NCBI GenBank assembly: GCA_016946835.1
Contig: JACVTC010000048.1
Coordinates: 659,001 to 723,000, forward strand
Direction: 5' to 3'
Source: Neocallimastix lanati (nom. inval.)
Taxonomy: Eukaryota > Neocallimastigomycota > Neocallimastigomycetes > Neocallimastigales > Neocallimastigaceae
Length of the DNA: 64,000 bases
Each line of letters starts with the position of its first letter. Position 1 is the first letter of the stretch. The notes under the pieces are model-generated. The model was not told the origin of the DNA, did not search any database, and worked only from the letters and a program-made list of their open reading frames with translations. The translations under genes and the position numbers were made by a program. Positions 52,039-62,761 of this stretch are shown here, piece by piece.

Positions 52039-53030
52039 CGATTGGAATATAAGGAGCTTTTTTAAGCTTTCTCAAAGCATTGCATAAATTTATGATACTG
52101 AGTAAGTGAATTCTAAATAAGCATCCACCCAAAAAGAAAGAGTAATCTGAGAAAGGTTTAACATTTTCATATGATAAAATGTTTTGGTAATTGAAGTTTT
52201 CTTTACATACTCTGGGTAGTGGAAAGAAGGGCCTTTAAAAATTTGGAGGGAATAAAAGCTTTAACTTCTTTTATCGAGTATTAATAAATATAAATTCTTT
52301 AACCATATCATCAGCTGATGTTTCATCAAATTTGAATACAAGATTACTTGCTAAAAGTGAAAAGTTATTATAAAACAATATATATGTATTCTGAGTATTA
52401 CAAATAAAAGTTTTAGACCATTTGAAAGTTTTCATTGGTTTATTAATAAAAACCATCTGAAAGATTCTTATTGCAGAGATAAGAAGATAGGATAATGATT
52501 AGAAATATTCTTTACATATGAAAAAGCAGAAGATAAATATACATGAGGAATCATAGCTTTATTGTTAAATAATATGGCCGATGCAAGAAGATTTAGAACC
52601 CATTAGAATACGTAATATTACTACCAATAAAATTAGCAACAGTCCAGTCAAGGATTTTTTTTTTTTTTTTTTTTTTTTGATAATATACTTCTTAAGTTTT
52701 TCAAAGGTCATACTAAAATCTTCTATAAGAACAATAGGTGAATTTTTCTTTATTATGACTACTTAATCATTTTTCCATTTCAGAGAAAAGAAAAGCATTT
52801 AAACGATCTTCAGGCCATCCATTTTTTTTTGGGGGAAAGTAGATATTGTCAATGGAACATTTTTTTTTTTTTTTTTTTGATTCCAAAATGATGTCAGGCT
52901 AACTGACTGATATAATGTAATTGAAGTTAGCACTTTCAGCAGTATATGACCAAGAATTATGAACACCGATATATATAAACCTCTCATTCCAGGGATTTTG
53001 GAATTAGCACAATGAAAAACAGAGAATATG
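49270..53030 (-). pseudogene. Decayed near full-length LINE (non-LTR retrotransposon)
   Basis: Reading right to left, fragments appear in the order of an APE-endonuclease LINE, with stops and frameshifts throughout. Endonuclease: SWSYTAESANFNYIISVS then PDIILE (about 52880-52960), IDNIYFPPK...WPEDRLNAF (about 52800-52860), and PIVLIEDFSMT (52690-52745), the last a damaged form of the GDFN motif. Reverse transcriptase: NNYRGNSLINVG (51382-51428), FPIHHGINLGFVPLS (50960-51010; expected form HRGVRQG.PLSP), and catalytic FVDDIVLISP (50805-50830). C-terminal zinc knuckle: CPRFCSCCG (49838-49872), aligning with the younger copy at 54.2-55.6 kb. Long A or T blocks (for example 50239-50294, 50847-50878 and 52002-52034) sit inside formerly coding parts. 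The exact ends are unclear. Confidence 0.82.
49611..49799. repeat. 47-bp tandem repeat, four copies, grown inside the dead LINE
   Basis: The motif ACATCGACATAAAGAAAAGG starts at 49616, 49663, 49710 and 49757 (the second copy has ACATTGAC). The stretch corresponds to a single-copy region in the younger LINE (near 54700), so the array arose after the element died. A period of 47 would not keep a reading frame. Confidence 0.88.
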
Positions 53031-53900
53031 AATAAAATAGAGTTGAGTTTATAGTATGCAATAATTGTAAGATATTCAAAAAAATAATAATAATAATACT
53101 GTAGAAATTGAAGTTAAAATTTATGATAATTATTACTTAAAAATAAGTTGAATGATTAGAAAATTATAGATAAGTTTGTTCTTAATATATATATATATAT
53201 TTTTGAATAACATGATATTGAAGTTTGACAATTGTTGAGAATAATAATCCAAATTTTGTAGTAGGATGAATGTATTACAGTAGAAATATTTTAAATTAAA
53301 AAAATCCTATTAAGTAAAAGAATAAAGATAATACAATATTAATATAATAATCAATAAAGTGGAAGAAAAGAAAGATAAGTACTCGAATCATTCATAAGGA
53401 GAAAAGGAAAGTAAAAGAACAAAAAAAAAAATAAAATAAGAAAATTGAAGGATAAAGGAACAGAGAGAAACAGAATAAAAAAAACAAAAAAACAAAAAAA
53501 CAAAAAAACAAAAAAAAAAAAGATATACTTATCTGGCTCAGACAAGACGCTAAATATATATATATATATATAAGAAAGATAAAGAACACAAATATAAATT
53601 AATATATAAAAATATTAATATAAATGTATATATAAATATAAATATAGATATAGATAGATATATAGAAATTTAAAAAATAATAATAAACAATGGATAAAAG
53701 AAATAAAAAAGTTTGTAAAAAGAAAAAAAAAAAATTAAATAGTTCCAAGATCCTTCATGACAAAAAAAAAAATAAAATAAAAAAAAAAAAATAAAATAAA
53801 AAAAAAAATAAAATAAAATAAAAACTTTGATTAAAATAAGAAATAAAAATGAAATGAAATCGTTAAATCAAATTTCCTAACTCCTATAGTCTAAGTCCAA
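53031..53900. other. AT-rich intergenic region, no gene seen
   Basis: A/T-rich sequence with A-run microsatellites, including (CAAAAAAA)n near 53480-53515 and (AT)n near 53555. Nothing else was seen. Confidence 0.6.
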
Positions 53901-53911
53901 TCATTAATTTT

Positions 53912-53944
<33 letters not shown>

Positions 53945-53963
53945 CTAGGTCATTAATTTTAAT
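53901..53963 (-). mobile_element. Extremely truncated LINE insertion: 35 bp with 14-bp target duplication
   Basis: TCATTAATTTTAAT occurs at 53901-53914 and 53950-53963. Between them are a T run and AGACTAGG. On the minus strand this reads CCTAGTCT followed by poly(A), close to the 3' end of the larger LINE insertion next door (CCCTGTCT followed by poly(A)). So only the last few bases and the tail of a LINE were copied. Confidence 0.7.
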
Positions 53964-53997
53964 ATTCTATGTATGAACTATCATTCCCTGTCTCAAG

Positions 53998-54009
53998 AGA
54001 AGTGCTGAT

Positions 54010-54060
<51 letters not shown>

Positions 54061-55640
54061 CAGGGAAGAGAATACACTTCCAAAACTTTATTAATTTTAT
54101 TTTAAAAAATACATGTAGGTGAAAAGTACATTTGAAATTAAAAATAAAAAAAATTTAAAAAATAAAAAATAAAAAGCTCGAAAATACTATGTATTTCGGC
54201 AAGTTGTACTATGCGGGAATTTTTCCCTTCCTAACAAATAAAAAAGAAATAAAACCTAGAAGTAACATCTTTAAAATAGATAGTGTGGTGTCCACTAAAC
54301 TCTCCCCGGATTCATCATTTATTGAACTACTAAGGCAAGATTCATCCTTCGTAGAAATAGATGACGATCCTGTATTATCATTATGCCTTATCAGTACGAC
54401 GTCGACGCTCTTGGATAAGTTTGGTATTTTGCAATACCTATCAAATAGTAGCTCAAACGAACTACTAATGATAGGTATTGCACTTGTTAAGAATTCCGCC
54501 AAGCCCACAATTTTTGGAACAGGTGACTCAGATGAACCTTTGAAAAGTAGTTCGTTTAATTGTCTCTGTTCCCCACTATCGAAATGTAGCTCATTTAAAA
54601 CTAAAGTCCCACCAAGAAGGAACAAGTATATATAATGATTGATATAATCTTCAAAATTAGAAATAGAGTCATAGGAAGAAAGAGGATTAAACACTCTAAT
54701 CTTCCTAAGGAATAAAACATAGAGATCATCGATGAAATTTAAAGAATTCCATCTAAAAGATGCAAGAGCATCGCATTTAAAAATCCAATGTTCAAAAGAT
54801 TGTTTATCTTCGCCACAACAGGGGCAAGACTTGGGACAATCTTCTGAAACTCTACCCATTCTAATAGCAATAGTAGTATTGTATTTATAACCACAGCGTA
54901 AACCTATAATCCACGAAAACCCAAAGTTGAATTGGGGATATTTTAAACTAAGCATAATTATAGCTTTATTGTTTGAGAACTTATTACAATCGTAATTTTG
55001 ACCTTTAATACCTTGAAATTTGGCAACTGATTTCCAGTAACGTTCTAAAATATCGTCATATTTTTCACATTTATATTTTTTGATTTTTTTATACAGTGTT
55101 CTAGATTCTTTAGTCCAGGAATAATGATGCATTTTGGGAATAGATTTAATAAGATCCTTTATAAAACAGTTTGATTTACTCCATTTTGCAAATGATTTAA
55201 TCTGTAAGGCTGCGCAGACACCAGCAATAGGAGGAATGCTTAGATCTCGAGATAAAGCATAAGTACTCATAGTAGAATTATGTCTAATATAGTCATTGTC
55301 TTCTGAACTTGTTTTACCATTTTTAGAGAATGAGCCGATACACCAAAATAGACCAGTATTAATTAATGTTTGAATTCTGGCCGTTCTAGATTTGTTTGAA
55401 CCAAGTAAAGGAGAATAATAAATTACTTTACTAATAACAAAGGATTGAAGAACTTTTTTCTTGTATGCAATAGGGATAAGTTTATTTGAGAAGAAATGTG
55501 TAAATGAAAGAAGGGATTTTCTAACTTTAAAATGCATGTGAGATATAATGTGTTCTAGTATGAGATCATCAGAAAAAGGAATACCAAGATAAATATAACT
55601 AGAAACTTTAGGAATAGCATTCATTCAGAAGTGCTGATAG
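53998..55640 (-). mobile_element. 5'-truncated LINE insertion with 15-bp target duplication
   Basis: AGAAGTGCTGATAGT is repeated exactly at 53998-54012 and 55626-55640. The left copy is followed by a T run of about 46 bases (the element's poly(A) tail on the minus strand). The right copy directly abuts the broken 5' end at 55625. Tail, duplication and 5' truncation are the hallmarks of target-primed reverse transcription. The body encodes the C-terminal part of a LINE reverse transcriptase. Confidence 0.93.
54209..55624 (-). CDS. LINE ORF2 C-terminal fragment (post-RT region and zinc knuckle), 471 codons, truncated
   Basis: The frame is open from the truncation point to a stop at 54209, and its first ATG happens to lie at the junction. 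The start reads YLGIPFSDDL and then FVISKVIYYSPLLGSNKSR, the conserved region that follows the polymerase palm in LINE reverse transcriptases. At about residues 262-283 a C-x2-C-x8-H-x4-C knuckle (CPCCGED...SFEHWIFKC) occurs, also typical of LINE ORF2. The polymerase catalytic motif and the endonuclease are absent, lost at insertion, so the fragment has no activity. An open frame of this length shows that the insertion is much younger than the related copy at 49.3-53 kb. No promoter is expected; expression is doubtful. Confidence 0.88.
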   Translation of the reverse strand: MNAIPKVSSYIYLGIPFSDDLILEHIISHMHFKVRKSLLSFTHFFSNKLIPIAYKKKVLQSFVISKVIYYSPLLGSNKSRTARIQTLINTGLFWCIGSFSKNGKTSSEDNDYIRHNSTMSTYALSRDLSIPPIAGVCAALQIKSFAKWSKSNCFIKDLIKSIPKMHHYSWTKESRTLYKKIKKYKCEKYDDILERYWKSVAKFQGIKGQNYDCNKFSNNKAIIMLSLKYPQFNFGFSWIIGLRCGYKYNTTIAIRMGRVSEDCPKSCPCCGEDKQSFEHWIFKCDALASFRWNSLNFIDDLYVLFLRKIRVFNPLSSYDSISNFEDYINHYIYLFLLGGTLVLNELHFDSGEQRQLNELLFKGSSESPVPKIVGLAEFLTSAIPIISSSFELLFDRYCKIPNLSKSVDVVLIRHNDNTGSSSISTKDESCLSSSINDESGESLVDTTLSILKMLLLGFISFLFVRKGKIPA

Positions 55641-55759
55641 TAATACCCCCCCTCAGAGACACCATTTCTAGCGGTACGCTTCTCAGGGGGATAATAATAA
55701 TAATAATAATAATAAAATATCTAGTTATTTTTTTTTTTTTTTTAATTTGAAATTAATGA

Positions 55760-55803
<44 letters not shown>

Positions 55804-56320
55804 GAAAATGGTTTACCTTAAGAATTATTTGAAATTAAAAACTACTACAAAAAATAAAACAATAATTTTTCCATTGAACAAACTCAAGTATTTAAATTTT
55901 TTTTATTTTTATTTTTATCTTTATTTATATTTATATTTTTTTATTTTATTTTATTTATTATAATAATAATGAATTTTTTTTTTTATTAAATTATTTTTTT
56001 TATTAAATTAAATGAAAATGCAAAATGAGAAAAAATAAAAAATATAAAAATTAAAAAATATAAAAATGATTAGAAAAAATAAAAAAAGAAATAATAAATA
56101 ATTAAAATGATGTTTAAAATGTAATGAAGTAATATTAAGATTTTTTTATGTATTATTAGTGAACAAAAAGAAAATGAAAATAAAATAAAATAAAATGAAA
56201 AAAAGTTAAAATTTATATATATATATATTTTATAAATATATTATATAAAAATTCTTTTTCTTAATTAAAAGAATATAGTGTTTAATAAATGTTAATAAAT
56301 AATAAATGACAAAAATTAAT

Positions 56321-56365
<45 letters not shown>

Positions 56366-56831
56366 AAATTATTATAACAGCTAAGAAAAAAAATATTAAA
56401 AGTTTTAAAAATTTGTATTTAACATATTAAATTATATATATATTTTTTCTCTATTAAAAAGTGATATATATAAATATATATATATATTAAAGTTGAATAT
56501 AATGGAGAGTAAATTGTAGAAAAAATTATAAATAATAATATTATAAGTAATGTTAGATGAGTTTTTTTCTCTATAAAAAATTATATATATGCATATATAT
56601 AAATTTTTTTCTATAAAAGTTATATACATATAAAAATATTTATATATATGTATATTCTTTGTTCTATAATAGGTGTATATGTATATATATATATATTATT
56701 TTTTTTTTTTATTTTTTATTTTTTTAATAAATCATTGATTAATTAATAGTGAAAAATATACTTCAATAGTAACATTTTCCTTTATATATATATATATATA
56801 TAATTATTTTATTTATTTATTTAATAGCAAT
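55641..56831. other. AT-rich intergenic region with a G+C-rich hairpin at its left end
   Basis: The first 50 bases hold a potential hairpin (CCCCCT-C-AGA at 55648-55657 pairing with TCT-C-AGGGGG at 55681-55690). The rest is A/T-rich with (AT)n at about 55765-55798 and a T run near 56323-56360. The 3'UTR of the minus-strand gene that follows should lie at the right end. Confidence 0.55.
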
Positions 56832-58508
56832 TTATATATTATATAATTGATAGGTTTGATTTATTGGATTTTTTATTATAGATTGTATATAATATACTGA
56901 TTGAACTGGCATTGCTGTAGTTACCATTTGATTTAAACCATTAATAGAAGTTGCTGGTAATGAAATTGTTGGATCAGAAGTAGTAAATAAAATTGCATTT
57001 GGAACAGAGGATACTGTAGAAGATGGTTGAGGAATTGAGGAAACTAATGTTGAGATGCCTTGAGCATTCGTAGAGGATGCAATAGGTACAGTGGATGAAG
57101 GAACTGAAGGTGCCAATGGAGAAATACCTGGAGTAGTGATTGGTACTGCTGATGGAGAAACAGAGGATATTAATGGAGTAAAACCTTGAGTAACAGCAGA
57201 ATGTCCCATGGGTATATTAGAAGGTGAAACTGAAGGCATTAATGGAGTATTACCTGGAGTAGTAATTGGAATTGTTGATGGTGAAACAGAAGATATTAAT
57301 GGAGTAATACCTTGAGCAACAGTGGAATGTCCCATAGGAATAGTAGAAGGTGAAACTGAAGGCATTAATGTAGTATTACCTGGAGTAGTAAGTGGAACTG
57401 TTGATGGTGAAACAGAAGAAATTAATGGTGAAATTCCTTGAGTAGAAGTGGAAGATCTAATGGGCATAGTAGAGGGAGAAACGGAAGGTCCTAATGGAGC
57501 AATACCTTGAGAAGAAGTAGTAGAGGGTATAATATAAGTCATAGAGGAATTATAATTTATTACTGGAAGTTGTGTTGATGAATGATTATTTTGAATTTCT
57601 TCTGAAACTAAATTTCCATTGACGTCATTAATTTTAATATTAATATTATTATTAACAGCAGTACTAACATTATTATTAATGTTGTTATTAATATTATTAT
57701 TAACAGTAGTATTAACATTATTATTAATATTGTTATTAATATTATTATTAATAGTAGTATTAACATTATTATTAATATTGTTATTAATATTATTATTAAT
57801 AGTAGTATTAACATTATTATTAATATTGTTATTAATATTATTATTAATAGTAGTACTAATAGTATTATTATTGTTGATGGTGGTACTGCTACTACTATTA
57901 TTATTGCTTAAAAAATTATTATCCGAGACTGTAGAATTTTCAATTTTCTTGATGACACTTTCTTCATAATGACAAATATGAGTATATTTTTTATCTTGGT
58001 AGAGTTCTTTCCAAGTTTTAGAGACATGTGAACTATTAATATAGTATGGTCTACCTTTTGCTTTATTAAGAAGAGTTTTCCATAAAAGCTTTAATTGTTC
58101 TGGTGTTTTAGCATAATTGTATAATGATTTACATAAATTTACATAATCTAAACATAATAAAAAAAATTAATAATAAATAAATAAATAAAAAATTATTAGT
58201 ATATATATAAATAATAAAAGAAAAAATTAATTTTGATTATTTAATAGAAATAAATAATCAAAAAAAAATATATATATATATATATAATTTTTATAGTAAG
58301 TATTGTTAGTATTGTTTACATACTTGGTTGAATTTCAAATTCTTGAAGTTGGTCCATTACTTTAGCAGCAATGATGTAACGGTAAGCTTCTATTATATTA
58401 ATTAAATTTTAATTGTTTAGAAAATTAAAAAATTATTAATCTATTGTGTTTTATTTTATTTTATTTTATTCTTCTTTTATATATATATATTTTCTTTAAT
58501 ATTATTCT

Positions 58509-58539
<31 letters not shown>

Positions 58540-58772
58540 TATGTATTTTTTTTTTTAACTACTAAAAAAGTTTAAATTATATAAAAAAAATTTTTTTTTA
58601 TAATATAAAGTTTATTATTATATGAATAGAAACTTACGAGCTCTAGAATAAACATAAAAAAAATTTTTTTTTAATTTAATATATTATATTTTATATATTA
58701 AATTTAATATATAAATTAATAATAAATAAAATTATATATAAATAAAAAATTAATATTAATTTTAAATATTGT

Positions 58773-58811
<39 letters not shown>

Positions 58812-59176
58812 TATATGTATAAATTTATTAGCATCATTAGTATTAATAGTATCAATATTATTTATTAAAGTTTATTAAATTATCACATACTGTGAAATAT
58901 TCCAATTCTTTTTGGTAAATTCATTTAATGAATATCCATGTCTTTTATATTCACATGACTCAATAGCCTTTTGGATTTGTTTAACAAGATATTTAAATCT
59001 TCTTTGCTTTGAAATATAGTCTTGGATTAATCTAATTTTATAAGAATAATAATAATAATAAAATAATTAATAATTCTATATCATAGCTATATTTAAAGAA
59101 AAAATATAATATTATGGTAAGAACAAAAAATAATTCATTACTTTTCGTAAGAAACATTTGAGCTTGATTGTTCCAT
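56832..59176 (-). CDS. Protein of unknown function with HTH-like N-terminus, Asn-rich and Pro/Ser/Thr-rich repeats; five exons
   Basis: Exons in order are 59142-59176, 58891-59031, 58638-58642 (five bases), 58324-58389 and 56832-58147, giving 520 residues. Donors are GTAATG, GTATGT, GTAAGT and GTATGT; acceptors are TTAG, CTAG, ATAG and TTAG. Frame is kept only if the 5-base exon is included. The N-terminal about 150 residues are helical and non-repetitive. The stretch SLNEFTKKNWNISQAQAYRY and IIAAKVMDQL resembles a helix-turn-helix of the bacterial ISRSxAYRxIxAA type, so DNA binding is possible but unproven. Next is KTPEQLKLLWKTLLNKAKGR and an HICHYEE segment. Then follow Asn-rich repeats (about residues 160-285, NNNINN/NTTVNN) and a Pro/Ser/Thr-rich region with about 40-residue repeats (TTPGNTPLMPSVSPS and QGITPLISSVSPS). 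No signal peptide. Family name unknown to me. Confidence 0.85.
58638..58642 (-). other. 5-nt microexon (AGCTC)
   Basis: On the minus strand TATTCTAG is followed by AGCTC and then GTAAGT. With exon 2 ending in CA and exon 4 starting AAGCTTAC, the joined sequence is CAA GCT CAA GCT TAC, reading QAQAY in frame with both neighbours. Leaving it out, or using other nearby AG sites, puts exon 4 out of frame. Confidence 0.75.
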
Positions 59177-62100
59177 TTAGACTATTCTATTTTAACTTTT
59201 TAATTTTACTCTAATTATTGTTGTTGTTTGTTGTTTGTTGTTGTTGTTACTATGGTTATTATAATTAATTTATAATAATTTATCTTAATTATAACTTTTA
59301 AGCAAAAAAAAAAAAAGATTATAAATATAAATCTTATTATAAAACAAAAAAAAAAAAATAGTTGAAACTTTTTTATTATTAATATTGATTTGATAATTTA
59401 ATATTTATAATTTATAATAGTTTTTTTTTTTTAAAAAAAAAAAATATATAATTTAAAAAAATAGAATATGTTGAAAAATAAAAATAAAAAAAAAAAAGAG
59501 ATATTTTTTTCAATTTAAATATTTTTTCTTCTTTATATATCAACATATCTAAATAAAAAAAAAATAATAAATAAATAAATAAAATAAATAAATAAATAGA
59601 AATATTTATTTATTAAATTATAATAATAAATTTTTAAATTAAATTTATTTATTTTTTTAATATATTATATATATATTGTATGTATAATATATTATATATT
59701 TAAGTTTATTTTTGTTATCATAAATCGAATTATACACAAATTTAAAAATTGTAACCCATCCTTATTAATATATAAATATGAAATTTTATTTTATATAGAA
59801 AAAATTATTAATAAATAAATTAAATAAAAAATATATATATAAATATTGAAATGAAAAAAAAAATATAAAAAAATCATAAGGATTTATCTTATATAAATAA
59901 ATAAATAAATAAATAATATTATTATATTATATTATTTATGGGTAAAAATCATTGTTTTATGTATAAATTAGGGGAAAAGTATAAATAAAAAATCATAATA
60001 TTATTAATAAACAAAAAAAAAAATAAAAAAAAAGTAAAAAAAAAAAAAAAAAAAGGAATTGAGATGAAAGTTAATTTTTAATATTATATTTTGTTCAATT
60101 ATTACTAATTAAAATTGGAATAAAGTAGGAATTAGGATTTCTATATTAAAAAAAGTGAATAAATATTTTGAACACTATCTATTAATACAATGAATAATCT
60201 TATTAAACAATTTTAAACTAAATAATTATAATATTTAGTATTCATTCCAAGTATATAAACATAATAATAATAGTAATAGAAATAATACTAATACTAATAA
60301 TAATAATAGAATTCTAAAATTCAAATATTGAGAAAATAAAGATTTAAATAAAATGAATAATATATCAAATAAGTATATATATATATATAAACATATAAAT
60401 AAACAAATAAATAAATATAAATATGTAAATAAATAAATGAAAAAAAAAAAGCTATTTCCCATTTTTGTTTGTATTTATTTCATATATTATTTTGTTTTTG
60501 TTTTTTGTTTTTTGTTTTTATCACTAAAAGAATATTTAATAAAAAAAATTTTATATATAAAAATAAAAATTTTAAAGTTAACTATTATATATCAAGGAAA
60601 ATTAAAATATATTTAAGGAAAATTTTTATGGTCAAAAGACCCTTATTTATTAATAATTAAGATTACATATCTTAAATTAAAAAAAAAATCATAGTATTTT
60701 ATATATTTAGTCAATAATAATAAATTTTTCCTTTTTTTTTTATATTATTATTATTATTAGTATTAGTATTCTTTTGTATATATAATTCCTTATAATAGTT
60801 ATTGTATTATTCAACAATTTTGCGGAATTAATTAATTTTCTTTATTTATTTAACTTTAAATAATAATATTTTATCTAATTATTTTTCATTTCTAAAAAAA
60901 GAAAATTATAATATTAAAAAAAAATTAAAATACAATAAAAATTAGGTAATATTAAATATCAATAAATAATATTAATTTAATAAATAGATAAAATATATTT
61001 TAATATACATATTCATTAGGCGTATTTAAATTAATTTACATATTAGTCTATATAATATAAATATTAATGGAATTAAATATAACAATATATAAATATATAT
61101 ATTTTTTATAAAAAAATTTTCTTTAATATAAATAAAAAAAAATAATGTCAATATTAAATTATTGTGTCATAAAATATTATTTTTTTAAAAAAAAAATGGG
61201 CTATTCCATTTATAATAATTAAAAAATAAAACTTTTTTTTATATTATTTTTTAAATAATAATTAAATATTTATATAATATAATTTTAATATATATATATC
61301 TATTAAAATTGGTTGACAAATAAAAGTCTTTGTTATCATTATTATCTTTATCTTTAAATCTTTTCATTGTTAATTGTAATAATAATAATATAATATTATT
61401 ATTATTATTATTATTATATAATTATTTTCTTTCATTGTCTTTTAATGTGGATATAAAGATTTAAAAGTTCAATGAATAAATAAATAAATAAATAAATAAA
61501 ATATTATTTAAATTATATTGCTTATTGTTTAGTCTTATTTTGTTTTTTTATTTAGTTTTATTTTAAATAATGTATTATCAAAAAAAAAATTTTTTTTTTA
61601 TTAATCGATTTCTATATTAAACATGATTAAAAAAAAATTAATAACATTAAAAATTTCATAAGCCAAATTTTTTAAAAAAGAATAAAAATATTAAATATAA
61701 ATTGACATAAATATATATATTATAAATATTATTAAAATAATTATTTTAATTATTTAAATTATTTAAATTATTTAAATAATAATTTTAATTAATGATTTAA
61801 AAAATTTTTTTTTCTTTTTTTTTTAAAAAAAATATATATAAATAAAATTTTTGGCTTTTGAATTATTGAATAATTTAAAAATATATATATATTTTGTATC
61901 GAATGATAATACTCCATATAAAAGAAATGATTTATTAGTAAATCGATGTTAACTTTTCGGCAATAAACAAAAAATTTTTTTTTAAAACTTAAGAAATTTT
62001 TTTAATTAGACCAAAATAGTACTTTAATTTAGCTATGTTAAATAAAATTTTAAGGAATATATCAAAATAATTTATATAAAAAACTTTATTAATTAAAAAA

Positions 62101-62574
62101 AAATATTTTTATGTATCCTATATACGGTAATAATTATATTAAAAAAAATAATTATTAATATATATACAAAAAAATAAATTAAAAAATAATATATTTTAAA
62201 TTAAAAATGTATATATTTATTAATTAATTTATACTGTTTCGATTTTTATTTTTATTTTTATTTTTTGGTATTTTATATTAAAAAAAAGTCAATTTTTTAT
62301 ATTTATCTCGTTATTATATTATGATCTATATATTAAAATCAATATGGATTAAATAGCAATTATAATTTTTTTCCCCTTTCCAATATTGTAACTAATAAAT
62401 ATATATAATATATTATATTTATATATATGTATTTTATAATATACAAATATATATAATCAAGATAAATCATTTATATACTAAAAAAAGAAAAAGAAAAAAA
62501 AGAACCTTTTCACAATTATTATTATCATCATCATCATTATTATTATCATCATCATTATTATTTGTATTTGTGTA

Positions 62575-62605
<31 letters not shown>

Positions 62606-62728
62606 TATTATTATTATTATTATATTAATATTTGTTCATTTTAAATTTTTACACATTTCAATTATTAAATAAAAAAAAAATCAAATTTACAAACTAAAAC
62701 CAAAATAAAAAGAAAAGAATAAAAAGTA

Positions 62729-62761
<33 letters not shown>

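Noticed and set aside
54189-54635. Plus-strand open frame of 148 codons
   Set aside because: It is antisense to the truncated LINE reverse-transcriptase fragment, whose zinc knuckle and RT-associated motifs clearly place the coding strand on minus.
55641-55690. tRNA or other small RNA gene
   Set aside because: It lacks the D-arm and T-arm consensus and its length does not fit. Only a hairpin can be supported.
57619-57969. Plus-strand Leu/Ile-rich open frame of 116 codons
   Set aside because: It is antisense to the Asn-rich part of the minus-strand gene; Asn codons read backwards give Leu/Ile.
60235-60660. Short open frames on both strands
   Set aside because: They consist of Leu/Ile/Phe/Tyr or Lys/Asn codons expected from A/T-rich noncoding DNA, with no motif and no splice or start support.
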